64,000 nucleotides of DNA from Bacteroides clarus YIT 12056 (GTDB taxonomy: Bacteria; Bacteroidota; Bacteroidia; Bacteroidales; Bacteroidaceae), in NCBI RefSeq assembly GCF_900129655.1, contig NZ_FQWK01000004.1, positions 480,068-544,067 of the forward strand, given 5' to 3'. A program made the position numbers and the translations under genes. Of the stretch, positions 48,593 to 59,001 are shown one piece after another. The notes below the pieces were generated by a model. That model did no database searches. It saw only the letters and a program-made list of their open reading frames with translations, and had not been told where the DNA came from. Within the stretch, counting starts at the first letter, position 1. Each line of letters starts with the position of its first letter.

Positions 48593-49315
48593 ATGGAAAT
48601 ATTTTGGAACACTATCGCGCAATATAACGAAAACACCTGGTGGGCGCAGATTATCATTACCGTAGCAGGCGTCCTGCTGACCGCACTGCTATACCGCAAA
48701 CCCACCGTCCGGGTAAAACGCTCCATGAAAATATATATGGTATTCCTCAACGGCTGGATAGCGTCGGTGTACTATCTGATGTACTGTGACACACGCAGTT
48801 ATCACCATGTACTCGCCATCTTTTGGGGAGTAATCGCCCTGATTTGGCTATGGGATTTATTTACCGGTTACACCCCGTTCGAGCGCAATCCCAAATACCG
48901 TGTACTGGTGGGAGTACTTTATGCGATGCCCTTCCTCTACCCTCTCCTTTCGTGGGCGCGCGGCATGGAGTTCCCGATGATGACGACAACGGTGATGCCC
49001 TGCTCGGTAGCCGCCTTTACCATCGGACTGCTGCTGGCATTCTCGCGCAAAGTCAATCTGCTCGTCATCCTTTTCCTCTGCCATTGGGCGCTCATAGCCT
49101 TTTCCAAAGTGTATGTGTACAAGATACCCGAAGACCTGCTGCTTGCCAGCGCCACCGTACCCGCCATCTATCTGTTCTTCAAGAACTATGTAGCCCAAAA
49201 CCTGCATAAAGAAACGAAACCGGGCGCACGCCTCATGAATTGGTTTCTGATTCTGATTTGCATCATCATCGGGGTATTCCTGAGTATCACCCTCTTCCAA
49301 GAAGTAGGAAAATAA
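48593..49315 (+). CDS. Polytopic membrane protein, possibly DUF6064 family
   Basis: A 240-residue protein with about seven hydrophobic segments and no catalytic motif I can name. The start FWNTIAQYNENTWWAQIIITVAGVLLTALLYRKP follows the F-x(n)-YN-x(3)-W-x-x-Q pattern that I associate with DUF6064 membrane proteins; this is tentative. Charged loops are short, and the C-terminus ends in a membrane segment (FLILICIIIGVFLSITLF). It has its own promoter, and array C follows its stop codon. Its function is unknown. Confidence 0.75.
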   Translation: MEIFWNTIAQYNENTWWAQIIITVAGVLLTALLYRKPTVRVKRSMKIYMVFLNGWIASVYYLMYCDTRSYHHVLAIFWGVIALIWLWDLFTGYTPFERNPKYRVLVGVLYAMPFLYPLLSWARGMEFPMMTTTVMPCSVAAFTIGLLLAFSRKVNLLVILFLCHWALIAFSKVYVYKIPEDLLLASATVPAIYLFFKNYVAQNLHKETKPGARLMNWFLILICIIIGVFLSITLFQEVGK

Positions 49316-49336
49316 ACGAACCTGCATCGCCCGTAT

Positions 49337-49461
49337 CCGTCCTATGGGATAAAAAAAATCATCCCGTGATATGAAATAAATCATCTCACGGGATGAATTT
49401 TTCAGTCTCGTGAGACGAATATTTTCATCCTGCAAGACGGATTTTTCATCCTACCTTATCA
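49337..49461. repeat. Array C: six 22-bp units between the membrane protein gene and gpmA
   Basis: Units start at 49337, 49359, 49381, 49403, 49425 and 49446/49447. Each has a 16-bp imperfect palindrome of the type TCATCTCACGGGATGA and a spacer of six A/T bases. The last unit ends on the gpmA stop codon. Units 2 and 3 also pair with each other over 10 bp (CATCCCGTGA with TCACGGGATG), flanked by T runs on both strands, so together they make a bidirectional terminator for the two convergent genes. Confidence 0.85.
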
Positions 49462-50205
49462 TTTTTTCCTGCCTTGATTTGCCACGGCTTCCATCAGTTT
49501 CCTGATTTCTTCGGGGTCGCCCAGGAAGTAATCGTTCGTCAGGTTCAGTTCGTCATCAAACTCAAACACATACGGTACGGCCGTAGGCAGATTCAGATGC
49601 ACAATCTCTTCATCCGACAGATGCTTCAGATGCTTGATAATGCCACGCAGGCTATTGCCATGAGCCACGACCAACAGTTCATCGGCCGTCTTCAGGCTTG
49701 GGAAAATGACGCATTTCCAATACGGCATGATACGGTCAATCGTATCTTTCAGCGATTCGGTACGCGGCAGCTCCCCGTCGGGCACTTCCCGGTAACGTTC
49801 TTCAAAACGCGGGTTGCGCGGGTCGTCTTCCGCCAGCGCGTGAGGGGCGATGTCATAACTGCGACGCCACACCAATACCTGCTCGTCTCCATACTTGGCG
49901 GCGGTCTCGGCTTTGTTCAGCCCTTGCAGCTGACCGTAATGCTTTTCGTTCAGCCGCCATGACTTCTCTACCGGAATCCAATCCTGATTAAGGCGGTCGA
50001 GCACACAATTCAATGTCTTTACGGCACGTTTCAAGTAAGACGTATACGCCTTTTGGAAGCGGAAGCCTTTCTCCGCCAGCAGTTCACCCGCCTTCAGCGC
50101 CTCGGCAACGCCCTTTTCCGTCAGGTCTACATCCGTCCATCCCGTAAAACGGTTCTCTTTATTCCATGCACTCTCGCCGTGGCGGAGTAAAACAATCTTT
50201 TTCAT
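49459..50205 (-). CDS. gpmA: 2,3-bisphosphoglycerate-dependent phosphoglycerate mutase
   Basis: Interconverts 3- and 2-phosphoglycerate in glycolysis and gluconeogenesis. The start at 50205 gives [23 protein letters not shown] and 248 residues, the normal length, with AGGAG a few bases upstream; an in-frame ATG at 50241 would add 12 unusual residues. The phosphohistidine is in LLRHGES, the second catalytic histidine in [17 protein letters not shown], and the substrate loop is [19 protein letters not shown]. The tail [10 protein letters not shown] is encoded next to array C. The small gene upstream is on the same strand, 43 bp away, and may be co-transcribed. Confidence 0.96.
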   Translation of the reverse strand: MKKIVLLRHGESAWNKENRFTGWTDVDLTEKGVAEALKAGELLAEKGFRFQKAYTSYLKRAVKTLNCVLDRLNQDWIPVEKSWRLNEKHYGQLQGLNKAETAAKYGDEQVLVWRRSYDIAPHALAEDDPRNPRFEERYREVPDGELPRTESLKDTIDRIMPYWKCVIFPSLKTADELLVVAHGNSLRGIIKHLKHLSDEEIVHLNLPTAVPYVFEFDDELNLTNDYFLGDPEEIRKLMEAVANQGRKK

Positions 50206-50248
50206 CTCTGATAATCTCCTTTCTGTTTCTACTAAGAACACGCATTCA

Positions 50249-50542
50249 TCACCGCTTGTTCATATAACGGCGCATCATATACACCAATAATATCATAAAT
50301 GCCACCCACACCATACTGATGACCGGCAAATAACGGTTGTACACCAACTCACCGTCCTGCGGCACGTGATTGAACTCGCAAAGTATGCAACGGCAGGCCG
50401 GATTGGCGGCATCATGCGAGAAAAAAGAAAATACCAGAATAGCCACCCCTGCCAACAACATCATCAAAGCCACCCATACCACCCACTTGCCGGCAGATGC
50501 GGAACGCGGATGTGGCGAAGCGGAATGCGCGAACTTAACCAT
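50249..50542 (-). CDS. Small two-helix membrane protein of unknown function
   Basis: 97 residues from the ATG at 50542, which has AAGGGG 9 bp upstream; a longer frame to 50572 lacks such a site. Two membrane segments ([21 protein letters not shown] and [17 protein letters not shown]) flank a loop of about 30 residues with two cysteines close together (ACRCILC). The N-terminus is basic and polar with serines. I do not recognise the family. The cysteine pair could bind metal or form a disulphide. It precedes gpmA on the same strand. Confidence 0.6.
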   Translation of the reverse strand: MVKFAHSASPHPRSASAGKWVVWVALMMLLAGVAILVFSFFSHDAANPACRCILCEFNHVPQDGELVYNRYLPVISMVWVAFMILLVYMMRRYMNKR

Positions 50543-50784
50543 ATAGCTTACCCCTTTTATATTGTTGCGCAAAGTTCCCGCGTTTTGAGAAAATTAACAA
50601 TACCTACTTTTCATCAAAAAGCATCCCAATCTCCCTATTTATAGGTAGATTTAACATCCGTAACGACACTGCGAGTTAACCGGAAATAGGGAGCCGCACC
50701 GGCAGAAAAGCCCTATAAATAGGTATTTCACCAAAGCCCGTAAAGCCTTTACTTTGCAGCGAACAAATTAATACTTTAGTCAGA

Positions 50785-51291
50785 ATGAAGAAAACAGGTA
50801 TTTTTTATGGTTCCAGTACCGGAACATGCGAAGACTTGGCTAATCAGATAGCCGATAAAATGGGAGTGGCCGCATCCGATGTGTACAGCGCGGACAAATT
50901 GAGCGCCGATTTGGTAAAAGAGTACGATTTGCTGATTTTAGGTACATCCACCTGGGGGGACGGCGAATTGCAGGATGATTGGTACGACGGCATAAAAGTA
51001 TTGAAGTCGGCCGATTTGTCTTTCAAGAGTATCGCCCTGTTCGGCTGCGGCGACTCCGAATCCTATTGCGACACCTTCTGCGACGGAATGGGCATCCTGT
51101 ACGAAGATTTAAAAGACAGCGGGTGCAGCTTCATCGGAAATAAGGTCGGCACGGACGGATATTCCTTCTCTTCCTCTATCGCCGTAGTAAACGGCGCCTT
51201 TGTAGGACTTGCCCTCGACGAGGTAAACGAGAGCGATAAAACCGCCGAACGCATCGACAACTGGACGGCAGAGCTTAAGAAGCATATTTAG
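50785..51291 (+). CDS. fldA: Flavodoxin
   Basis: An FMN-binding electron carrier of the long-chain type, 168 residues. The phosphate loop is FYGSSTGTCEDLANQIA at the N-terminus. The FMN-stacking loops are STWGDGELQDDWYDG near residue 57 and GCGDSESYCDTFCDGMG near 92. The C-terminal part carries the extra long-chain loop (SCSFIGNKVGTDGYSFSSS) and a final helix. Flavodoxin serves pyruvate:ferredoxin-type enzymes and radical enzymes, usually when iron is short. It is a single gene, and array D with two terminators follows. Confidence 0.95.
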   Translation: MKKTGIFYGSSTGTCEDLANQIADKMGVAASDVYSADKLSADLVKEYDLLILGTSTWGDGELQDDWYDGIKVLKSADLSFKSIALFGCGDSESYCDTFCDGMGILYEDLKDSGCSFIGNKVGTDGYSFSSSIAVVNGAFVGLALDEVNESDKTAERIDNWTAELKKHI

Positions 51292-51304
51292 GCATATAAA
51301 AAAA

Positions 51305-51337
51305 CAGACCATCCGCTTACCCGAAACGGATGGTCTG
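51305..51337 (-). terminator. Terminator of glgP (minus strand), part of array D
   Basis: An 11-bp perfect stem (CAGACCATCCG with CGGATGGTCTG, 51305-51337); on the minus strand it is followed by seven T residues. Confidence 0.75.
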
Positions 51338-51417
51338 TCTGCATCAAACAGATGATGCGTTTAGTGCTGACAGATGGTGCGTTTGCATGAAACGCACCAT
51401 CTGTTTTGTTATCTCAT
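51307..51417. repeat. Array D: 22-bp units between flavodoxin and glgP
   Basis: Cores of 17 bp start at 51313, 51335, 51357 and 51379, with a weaker one at 51401, all 22 bp apart. The cores follow the plan 6-bp arm, 5 bp, 6-bp arm (for example GCGTTT-GCATG-AAACGC). The 5-bp spacers are nearly constant: ATGGT, ATGAT, ATGGT, ACCAT. Because the last spacer is the complement of the others, the outer units extend into long hairpins that form the two terminators. Confidence 0.85.
51371..51408 (+). terminator. Terminator of the flavodoxin gene, part of array D
   Basis: A perfect 14-bp stem (51371-51384 with 51390-51403), loop GCATG, followed by TTTTGTT. Confidence 0.75.
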
Positions 51418-51418
51418 C

Positions 51419-53983
51419 TCAAATGAACCAGCGAACATAGCAGAAGTCCTGACGATGAGGCAGTTCCGCATTCTTCGGGAACATACGGTAAGCTACCTTG
51501 AAGCTGCCTGCGTTCTCCAACTTATGTGTCACCTGGAATGTGTAGAGGTCGCCCTCTTTCTTCACTACATTGAACGGCTCTACCGAGTAAACGTGTTGCT
51601 TACCGTCCTGAGCGGTATAAGTAGTCACCAATTCCAGACCGATGGCATCGTTCAGGCCTTTCTCGTCGATAACGTAAGTAATCGTGTATTCCTTACCGCT
51701 TTCGATGGAACCCTTAACCAGTTCTTCCGTCTTTTCGCAAGATACTACTTCGATGCTGTCCCACTTGGCGACAACCTCTTCCTTCCATGCAGCGAGTTCC
51801 TTGGCTTTGGCATAGTTGTTGGCAGCCAACGCCTTAAAGCGTTTCGCTTCTTTTGTATAGAACTTGCTATAATAGTCATCCAGCTGACGCTTCATTGTGT
51901 AATGAGGCGCAATCTGCGCGATAGAATTCTTGATGGTTCTAATCCAGCCTTCAGAATATCCCTTCTTGTTGCGTGCATAGTACAACGGCAGGATTTCCTG
52001 TTCGAGGATGCTGTAAATGGTAGCGGCATCCAATTGGTCTTGGTATTCCTGGTTCTGGTAAGTACGTTTTTCCGTCAACGCCCAACCTGCACCTTCACGG
52101 TAGCCTTCCAACCACCATCCGTCGAGTACGGAGAAGTTTACAACACCGTTCATCAACGCCTTTTCACCGGAAGTACCGGATGCTTCGAGCGGACGTGTCG
52201 GAGTGTTCAACCAGATATCCACACCCGATACGAGGCGGCGTGCCAACTGCATATCGTAGTTTTCGAGGAAGATAATCTTACCCAGGAACTCGGGACGGCG
52301 GGAGATTTCGATGATTCTCTTAATCAATCCCTGACCTGCGCCGTCATGCGGGTGAGCCTTACCTGTAAACAGGAACTGTACCGGATAATCGGGGTTGTTC
52401 ACAATCTTAGACAGACGGTCCAAGTCGGTGAACAGCAAGTGCGCGCGCTTGTAAGTAGCGAAACGACGTCCGAAACCAATCAACAGCGCATTCGGGTTAA
52501 TCTTGTCCAACAGAGATACAACGCGTGAAGGGTCGCCCTGGTTGTTCAACCATGTCTTGCGGTATTCCTTGCGAACGTAGTCAATCAGTTTATTCTTCAT
52601 GGCCATGCGCGTCTTCCATATCTCTTCGTCGGCTACATTATAGATAGCTTCCCAAATCTTAGGATTGGACTGGTCGTACCAGAAGTTCTCGTCGAAGTGC
52701 GCCGCATAAAGCTGTTTCCACTCCGTCGCGCTCCATGTGGGGAAGTGTACGCCGTTCGTAACGTAACCAACGTGCATTTCTTCCGGGAAGTAACCTTTCC
52801 AGATGGGAGCAAACATTTCCTGGGAAACTTTTCCGTGCAACCAGCTTACACCGTTCACTTCCTGAGAAGTGTTGCAAGCGAAGACTGACATACAGAAGCG
52901 TTCGCCCTTGTCGCCCGGATTGTTACGGCCGAGGTCCATAAGGTCGTCCCAAGTGATACCCATTCTTGAAGGATAACCGCCCATGTACTTGCCGAAGAGG
53001 CCTTCGTCGAAGTAGTCGTGACCGGCAGGAACCGGAGTGTGTACGGTGTACAAAGAAGAAGCGCGTACCAACTCGATAGCCTGGTCGTAAGTCAGACCTT
53101 CGGCCACGTAGTCGCAGATACGCTGTACGTTAATCAGCGCCGCGTGTCCTTCGTTGCAATGATATACGTCTTTCTTGATGCCCAGTTTCTTCAAAGTAAG
53201 AATACCGCCGATACCAAGCAGAATTTCCTGTTTCAGACGGTTCTCCCAGTCACCGCCATAAAGCTGGTGAGTGATGGAACGGTCGAACTCGCTGTTCATT
53301 TCATTATCCGTATCGAGCAGATAGAGTGAAACACGACCTACGTTGACTCTCCAGAGGCAAGCGTGTACGTAATAATCCAGATAAGGAACGTCTACAACAA
53401 CTTGGTTGCCGTTTTCATCCAACACGCGGTCGATGGGCAACTGACCGAAGTTCTGGGCTTCGTAGTTGGCAATCTGCTGTCCGTCCATAGCCAATGTCTG
53501 AGTGAAATAGCCATAACGGTACAGGAAACCAACGGCGCACAGGTCTACGTTGCTGTCGGAAGCTTCTTTCAAATAGTCACCGGCAAGTACACCCAGACCA
53601 CCGGAATATATCTTAAGCACATGATTCAAACCGTACTCCATACTGAAATATGCAACAGAAGGACGATTGCTATCAGGTTTTACATCCATGTAATTGCGGA
53701 ATTTGGAATATACGTCTTCCATTCTGCGCAAGATAACCTTATCTTTAGCAAGTGCCTCAAGCTTGGCATAGCTCATACGTTCTAACAGCAGGACAGGATT
53801 CTGTCCGACTTCTTTCCAGAGAGCAGGGTCAAGGTCTTTAAACAATTCGGTAGCCTCATAATTCCATGACCACCAAATGTTACGTGCAAGTTCGGATAAT
53901 TTCTCCAATTCAGCAGGGATGTGAGATTTAACGTTCACATCTTTCCAGTTTGGAGTGTTTACATTACTAACTTTAATCTTCAT
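51419..53983 (-). CDS. glgP: Alpha-glucan (glycogen) phosphorylase
   Basis: Releases glucose-1-phosphate from glycogen, a PLP-dependent GT35 enzyme. 854 residues. The N-terminal extension (about 1-110, [29 protein letters not shown]) is the DUF3417-like part found in the short phosphorylase subfamily. Catalytic regions include [46 protein letters not shown], the [13 protein letters not shown] block and the PLP region [25 protein letters not shown]. It lies 43 bp after the glycogen synthase gene, so synthesis and breakdown enzymes are co-transcribed. It is convergent with flavodoxin. Confidence 0.93.
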   Translation of the reverse strand: MKIKVSNVNTPNWKDVNVKSHIPAELEKLSELARNIWWSWNYEATELFKDLDPALWKEVGQNPVLLLERMSYAKLEALAKDKVILRRMEDVYSKFRNYMDVKPDSNRPSVAYFSMEYGLNHVLKIYSGGLGVLAGDYLKEASDSNVDLCAVGFLYRYGYFTQTLAMDGQQIANYEAQNFGQLPIDRVLDENGNQVVVDVPYLDYYVHACLWRVNVGRVSLYLLDTDNEMNSEFDRSITHQLYGGDWENRLKQEILLGIGGILTLKKLGIKKDVYHCNEGHAALINVQRICDYVAEGLTYDQAIELVRASSLYTVHTPVPAGHDYFDEGLFGKYMGGYPSRMGITWDDLMDLGRNNPGDKGERFCMSVFACNTSQEVNGVSWLHGKVSQEMFAPIWKGYFPEEMHVGYVTNGVHFPTWSATEWKQLYAAHFDENFWYDQSNPKIWEAIYNVADEEIWKTRMAMKNKLIDYVRKEYRKTWLNNQGDPSRVVSLLDKINPNALLIGFGRRFATYKRAHLLFTDLDRLSKIVNNPDYPVQFLFTGKAHPHDGAGQGLIKRIIEISRRPEFLGKIIFLENYDMQLARRLVSGVDIWLNTPTRPLEASGTSGEKALMNGVVNFSVLDGWWLEGYREGAGWALTEKRTYQNQEYQDQLDAATIYSILEQEILPLYYARNKKGYSEGWIRTIKNSIAQIAPHYTMKRQLDDYYSKFYTKEAKRFKALAANNYAKAKELAAWKEEVVAKWDSIEVVSCEKTEELVKGSIESGKEYTITYVIDEKGLNDAIGLELVTTYTAQDGKQHVYSVEPFNVVKKEGDLYTFQVTHKLENAGSFKVAYRMFPKNAELPHRQDFCYVRWFI

Positions 53984-54026
53984 TGTATGATTACTTGATT
54001 GATTAATATAATAAATTCTTTTTCGG

Positions 54027-55691
54027 TTAAGCCAGCTGACGTTTCATCGCATTGCGCAAGGCAAGGTCGTAGGCTTCATAATAATATTGTATGAAATGCT
54101 TCCATAAAGCCTGCTCCGCCACTTGGGCGGCACGCTTACGGATTTCTTTAATTTCCGCATCGGTCTTTGTAGAGAACAAGGCTATGGTGTCCTTAATACC
54201 GTCCGCCACTTCGGAATAGTTATAGTCCGAACGGTGAAGCACCTCTACTCCATCGTTAATGCCATGCTGGTTCTTGAGGCTGTTCACCCAAAGTCCGAAT
54301 CCGGCAAGGTCTGTCGTAATGGTCGGCACGTGGAAAGCCACGCTCTCCAACGGGGTATATCCCCAAGGTTCATAATAAGAAGGATAAACGCTGAGGTCTT
54401 CTCCTAACAACAAATCGTAGTAGTGCTTGTTGAGGATACCGTCTTTACCATCCTGATAGCAGGGAACGAAGATTACTTTTACCTTATCCTCAGGACGATT
54501 GCCCATACCGAGGTATTTCAGCATATCCAACACCTGGTCGTGCGTCATGTTGTGCAGCCAATGTGTGATGAAAGGTACTTCCAAAGGAGTGGTATAGTGC
54601 TCGTCTTTCTTTTTCAGACGCTGCTGCAAGTCTTCGCGGGGGTCGCCCACCCAACTGGGCACGTTGACGAAAGCCAGCACTTTCTTTTTCAGGTTCTTAT
54701 CGCGGTTCAGGCGGTTCAATGATTCCAGGAATACATCGATACCTTTGTTCTTGAACTCGTAACGGCCGCTGGTTCCGACAATAAGCGTATCATCATCAAA
54801 CTCCTGTCCCAACAGGCAGTTTGCCACACGCAGCATGGTAGAACGTGCACGCTTGCGCTTACCGGTAAAGGTAGAGCCTTTCGGAACGAAATCGTCTTCG
54901 AAACCGTTCATAAGGACTACGTCGGCAGGCTTGTCAAGCAGTTCTTTACACTCGTTATTGGTGATTTCACTTACGGTAGTGAAGCAATCCACGTAATGGG
55001 CGGCCTGCTTTTCGATGGAATGCTTGGATTCCATATTCAGCTCCTGCGCCATCTGATCGCCGTTGTAAGCGAAAAGATAATCGTATAGCGGTTTGTTGTT
55101 GCCTGCGATAGAACGGCCTATCGAGGTGGCGTGTGTGGTAAATATCGTAGCAATTTCAGGAACGGCGGTCTGCAAATAAAGCGCAGCCATACCCGTCATC
55201 CACTCATGCGCCTGAAATACAACCTTGTCCGTTTCCGTCAGGTTATACCGATAAAAGCTCTCCACAACCTTTCCTGTGGCGTATGCAAACATCGAGGCTT
55301 CATCGTAGTCACCGTATGCGTGCAGTGAATCCACTTGATAGTGTTCCCACATTTCCGCATAAATTTCATTCTTTTGCGCAAAGAAAGGTTGGAAGTCAAC
55401 CAATATGACGATAGGCTCACCCGGAATGTTCCAGCGACCTACGCGAACAGAAAGGTTATCTTTTTCAATAGCATATTTCTTCCATGCGGCACAAAGGTTA
55501 TCGGACTCGATAAATAAGGGATTCTCTTTTCCTTGCCAGAAGTCCGGACCAACAAAAAATACTCTATCACGGAATTTTGTCTGCAAAGTGTTCGCTCTGG
55601 TAGACAAAACTGTATAGATACCGCCTACTTTATTACATACTTCCCAGCTCGCTTCGAAGATGTAATCGGGGGTAAGTAGTTCTTTAACCAT
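54027..55691 (-). CDS. Glycogen synthase, GT3 (eukaryote-like) family
   Basis: Elongates alpha-1,4-glucan from a nucleotide-glucose donor. 554 residues from the ATG at 55691 ([33 protein letters not shown]). The frame stays open for 65 more codons upstream, but these are unlike the family and cover the promoter region. Typical GT3 features are the KVGGIYTV loop for the donor, [31 protein letters not shown] and the C-terminal [31 protein letters not shown] with the catalytic glutamate. GT3 is the animal/fungal family and is known in Bacteroides; it differs from bacterial GlgA (GT5). It is the first gene of a two-gene operon with glgP. Confidence 0.93.
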   Translation of the reverse strand: MVKELLTPDYIFEASWEVCNKVGGIYTVLSTRANTLQTKFRDRVFFVGPDFWQGKENPLFIESDNLCAAWKKYAIEKDNLSVRVGRWNIPGEPIVILVDFQPFFAQKNEIYAEMWEHYQVDSLHAYGDYDEASMFAYATGKVVESFYRYNLTETDKVVFQAHEWMTGMAALYLQTAVPEIATIFTTHATSIGRSIAGNNKPLYDYLFAYNGDQMAQELNMESKHSIEKQAAHYVDCFTTVSEITNNECKELLDKPADVVLMNGFEDDFVPKGSTFTGKRKRARSTMLRVANCLLGQEFDDDTLIVGTSGRYEFKNKGIDVFLESLNRLNRDKNLKKKVLAFVNVPSWVGDPREDLQQRLKKKDEHYTTPLEVPFITHWLHNMTHDQVLDMLKYLGMGNRPEDKVKVIFVPCYQDGKDGILNKHYYDLLLGEDLSVYPSYYEPWGYTPLESVAFHVPTITTDLAGFGLWVNSLKNQHGINDGVEVLHRSDYNYSEVADGIKDTIALFSTKTDAEIKEIRKRAAQVAEQALWKHFIQYYYEAYDLALRNAMKRQLA

Positions 55692-55725
55692 ATATGTTAT
55701 AATCTCTTTATCATAATTACGGCTG

Positions 55726-55733
55726 CAAAAGTA
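55726..55733 (-). promoter_or_regulatory. -7 box of the glycogen operon
   Basis: Read on the minus strand it is TACTTTTG, 34 bp before the ATG at 55691. The rest of the 286-bp gap to the ATPase operon is A/T-rich and holds only the ATPase terminator. Confidence 0.5.
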
Positions 55734-55923
55734 CACATTATTCTTTGAAAAATAGCCTTTTAATCGAAAAAACTGATTAAATGTATATAAACAATCGTTT
55801 GCATAAATGTTATAGTTAACGACAAAAGCCCGCCAATACGGGGAAACGAGAGGATTACCACCGAAAAGAAAAAAAATGCAAGTCACGACGAAATGTAGGG
55901 AAAAAACGGAAGAAGTTACAAAA

Positions 55924-55958
55924 AAGCCCCGGAACTTCGCATGGATGTTCCGGGGCTT
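55924..55958 (-). terminator. Terminator of the ATPase operon
   Basis: A 12-bp perfect stem (55924-55935 with 55947-55958); on the minus strand it is followed by a run of T. It lies 20 bp past the stop of the last gene. Confidence 0.85.
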
Positions 55959-55977
55959 CCTGTCTTTAAAATATTCC

Positions 55978-56457
<480 letters not shown>

Positions 56458-56551
56458 TTATTGTTTATATTTTTATTTGTTTCTCTTAATGAAGACCGCC
56501 CCGTTTACAGGCAACCTTATTTTCCATTTTTTAATTTTTAATTCTTAAATC

Positions 56552-58366
56552 TCAATTTTTAAACGGCTTGTATTCCTTACCGCCGCCTTCGTATCCGGAG
56601 TTCTTAAAGAATTCCACAAAGGTCAGACGCATGGGATGAACCATTGCGCCAAGCACGTTCATAAAGATATTGATAGCATGGCCGATAACGAATATCAGCA
56701 CCATCACAATCGGTCCCGCAATGATATTATCGGGGCTCATACCTACCGCGAGGCTGTTGAACACACCCGCAAGGATACCGCCCGAAAGTCCGAGGGCAAA
56801 CAGGCGTACATACGACAGTACATCACCGAGCAAGCCCGTAGCCATATTGTAGGAATCCCAGAATCCGAGTCCGATATTGAGGAATATGTTCTTTCCCGGA
56901 CTGTTGTAGAGGAATATCATGGCTGCCGACACCCCGAGGATACACAAATGTACTGTACCGCCCAACGGCATAACTTCCGGCAACAGCGCTCCTACTCCGC
57001 AGGAAACCAATAATATAATCCAGCCAATCGTAGCCACGGCATACTTGAACCCGAACTGAATGCTCTGGTTTACAGCTTTCAGCACCATACCGAACAGAAT
57101 CTGTACCGCACCGAGTATCAATGACAATTGGAACATATCGTTATTGTCCATGAACAAGGTTTCTTTCATCTTTTGGAAGAAAGGCAGGTTGATATCGTAG
57201 ATATTCGCTCCGAAGAATGTACCTGTCAGCAATCCGCAGAAGAATGTGGATGCGGCCAATACCTGTATCAATGAGAGGATGGGTTTCATCGTCGCGCTGA
57301 TATTCTTAGCCAGCAGACGATACAGGGTTGCTCCGAGGAACAGGAACAATCCGTAACCGGAGTCTCCCAAACACAAGCCGAAGAACAGCATAAAGAAAGG
57401 TGCGAAGAACGGCGTCAAGTCCAGTTCGTTATACTTGGGCAACATATAGAGCTTGCATATCGGCTCGAACCAGGCGAAGAAACCTTTGTTATTCAGCTGG
57501 ATAGGCACGTTATCGCCCGGTACGGGAGATGTAACCTCATAGTACACATGCTGCGCATCGAGCCATGCCGAAATATCTTCTGTCTTGGAAGCGGGCGCCC
57601 AGCCTTGCAGCAACATCAGTTTTTCTCCTGCCGTAGCCTCCGTATTCAGCATTACTTTGGAGAATTCCATGTCGGTGTTCACCTCTTTCAAGGCTGCACG
57701 CAACGACGGGATTTCTTTTTCGGCAAGCGCTTTCAGTTTCTCCTCGTTATCTGCCAAAGCATGTTCCGTCTCGTCACAAAGAATCTGTACGCGCTCCAAT
57801 GAATAAGGCGGCAGCTTTGCCTGTTCTGCGTCCAAATCTATTTCTGCCGCATTCTTGGTTACGGTAACAAAATAGACGCGAGAGGACAGACGGCTGATAA
57901 CCATCGCATTATAGGTGTCTTCCCATGTTTCGTCATAATTGCCTTCCGAGCAACTGTAAAAGCCTACCGTCAGTCCGGCATCGCGCAGACGCGACAGACT
58001 TGCAGGTTCAAAATTGCCCCAAGGTTCCAGCGCAACTTTTTCTTTCTGGTAAGCTTGCAATTGCTGTTGCAATTTATTCTTTTCAGCTTGCAGCTCGTCC
58101 ACCTCGTTCAGCACTTCCAAACCGCGGGCAGCCGAAGCAGGTGTTTCAGCTACCGCCGATTTGACGGGCTTCAACGCTTGCAACAGTTTTTCCGCAGCCT
58201 GCAAACGGCCGGACAAGCGAATGCTATCCTGCAACTCCGTATTGTCGGCAACGCCTTGCTGCTTTTCAGCCACGTGCACTACACCGAGGTCGCGCACGCC
58301 GTTCAGGAATGCTTCGTACTCCTTATGATATACAAGGAACGTGAGCTTCTTCATTTTTGTAATCAT
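56552..58366 (-). CDS. atpI: V/A-type ATPase subunit I (a-type stator and ion channel)
   Basis: The stator subunit of the membrane sector, 604 residues. The N-terminal half is cytoplasmic and coiled-coil rich (NKLQQQLQAYQKEKVALE, DNEEKLKALAEKEIPSLRAALKE). From about residue 310 there are seven or eight membrane segments (PFFAPFFMLFFGLCLGDSGYGLFLFLGATLYRLL, LSYVRLFALGLSGGILAGVFNSLA). The arginine needed for ion release is in SYVRLFALG. It may start at 58366 (overlapping the stop of subunit D by 4 bp) or at 58354 (MKKLTFLVYHKEYEAFL), the form that begins like other family members. Confidence 0.94.
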   Translation of the reverse strand: MITKMKKLTFLVYHKEYEAFLNGVRDLGVVHVAEKQQGVADNTELQDSIRLSGRLQAAEKLLQALKPVKSAVAETPASAARGLEVLNEVDELQAEKNKLQQQLQAYQKEKVALEPWGNFEPASLSRLRDAGLTVGFYSCSEGNYDETWEDTYNAMVISRLSSRVYFVTVTKNAAEIDLDAEQAKLPPYSLERVQILCDETEHALADNEEKLKALAEKEIPSLRAALKEVNTDMEFSKVMLNTEATAGEKLMLLQGWAPASKTEDISAWLDAQHVYYEVTSPVPGDNVPIQLNNKGFFAWFEPICKLYMLPKYNELDLTPFFAPFFMLFFGLCLGDSGYGLFLFLGATLYRLLAKNISATMKPILSLIQVLAASTFFCGLLTGTFFGANIYDINLPFFQKMKETLFMDNNDMFQLSLILGAVQILFGMVLKAVNQSIQFGFKYAVATIGWIILLVSCGVGALLPEVMPLGGTVHLCILGVSAAMIFLYNSPGKNIFLNIGLGFWDSYNMATGLLGDVLSYVRLFALGLSGGILAGVFNSLAVGMSPDNIIAGPIVMVLIFVIGHAINIFMNVLGAMVHPMRLTFVEFFKNSGYEGGGKEYKPFKN

Positions 58367-58968
58367 GCTTCTGTCTCCTTCCTTTTCTCTTGGTGGGACT
58401 TCATGATTTTCTGCGACGACTTGGAGAGGTTCTCCTCGTCTTCCATAAATCGTTTGATTTTGCGCAGCGCATCCTGATAGCCCGGAATCTGTACTTTCTC
58501 AAAAAGATTCACCTTTTGGGTGGTCTTCTTACGCGCATGTTCCAATAAGTTCAGCTTGGCGACGGTAAATTCCCGTTCAATAGCCGTATGTGCCAGTTCT
58601 TTGAGCAAATGCAACCCGTCTGCATACCATTTGGGCGCATTGAACAAACTGTAAGGACGTATCTCGAAATCTACGTTTTCGAGTAACGGCACTCTTACAC
58701 CGGCAATCTTCTTTACGCCAAGATGAACGTCGTTAACCTTTATCAATGAGGCATCAAACTCATTCCAAAGGGCGAACATGGCTTCATAAGCTTGGATTTC
58801 CTTTTCCAACCTCGCATCCAGCGCGGCAGCATCGGCTTTGCAGCGCTTCACTTCCATACGCAGGGCGCTCTCCTTGTTCTTAATGATAGGAAGCGTACGC
58901 ACACGTACTTTCAGTTGCTTTTCCAACTGCTGGAGCGACGTTTTATTATATTGAAACTTAATAGCCAC
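58363..58968 (-). CDS. atpD: V/A-type ATPase subunit D (central shaft)
   Basis: The central rotating stalk that couples the catalytic head to the membrane rotor. 201 residues, almost all helical, with long coiled coils at both ends: KFQYNKTSLQQLEKQLKVRVRTLPIIKNKESALRMEVKRCK at the start and NLLEHARKKTTQKVNLFEKVQIPGYQDALRKIKRFMEDEE near the end, which is the family signature region. Its stop overlaps the next gene's start by 4 bp. The 33-bp gap from subunit B contains short tandem TGATTAA copies, apparently simple-sequence repeat. Confidence 0.93.
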   Translation of the reverse strand: MAIKFQYNKTSLQQLEKQLKVRVRTLPIIKNKESALRMEVKRCKADAAALDARLEKEIQAYEAMFALWNEFDASLIKVNDVHLGVKKIAGVRVPLLENVDFEIRPYSLFNAPKWYADGLHLLKELAHTAIEREFTVAKLNLLEHARKKTTQKVNLFEKVQIPGYQDALRKIKRFMEDEENLSKSSQKIMKSHQEKRKETEA

Positions 58969-59001
58969 TTCGTTAGTGATTAATGATTAATGATTAAGTG
59001 A

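Noticed and set aside
50631..50725. Palindromes CCTATTTATAGG and CCTATAAATAGG upstream of flavodoxin, considered as a fifth 22-bp array
   Set aside because: Their centres and those of the symmetric sites between them are not spaced by 22 bp, so the array pattern fails. They may still be operator sites.
55692..55886. 65-residue N-terminal extension of glycogen synthase
   Set aside because: The family start [17 protein letters not shown] is at 55691, and a TACTTTTG promoter box lies inside the proposed extension.
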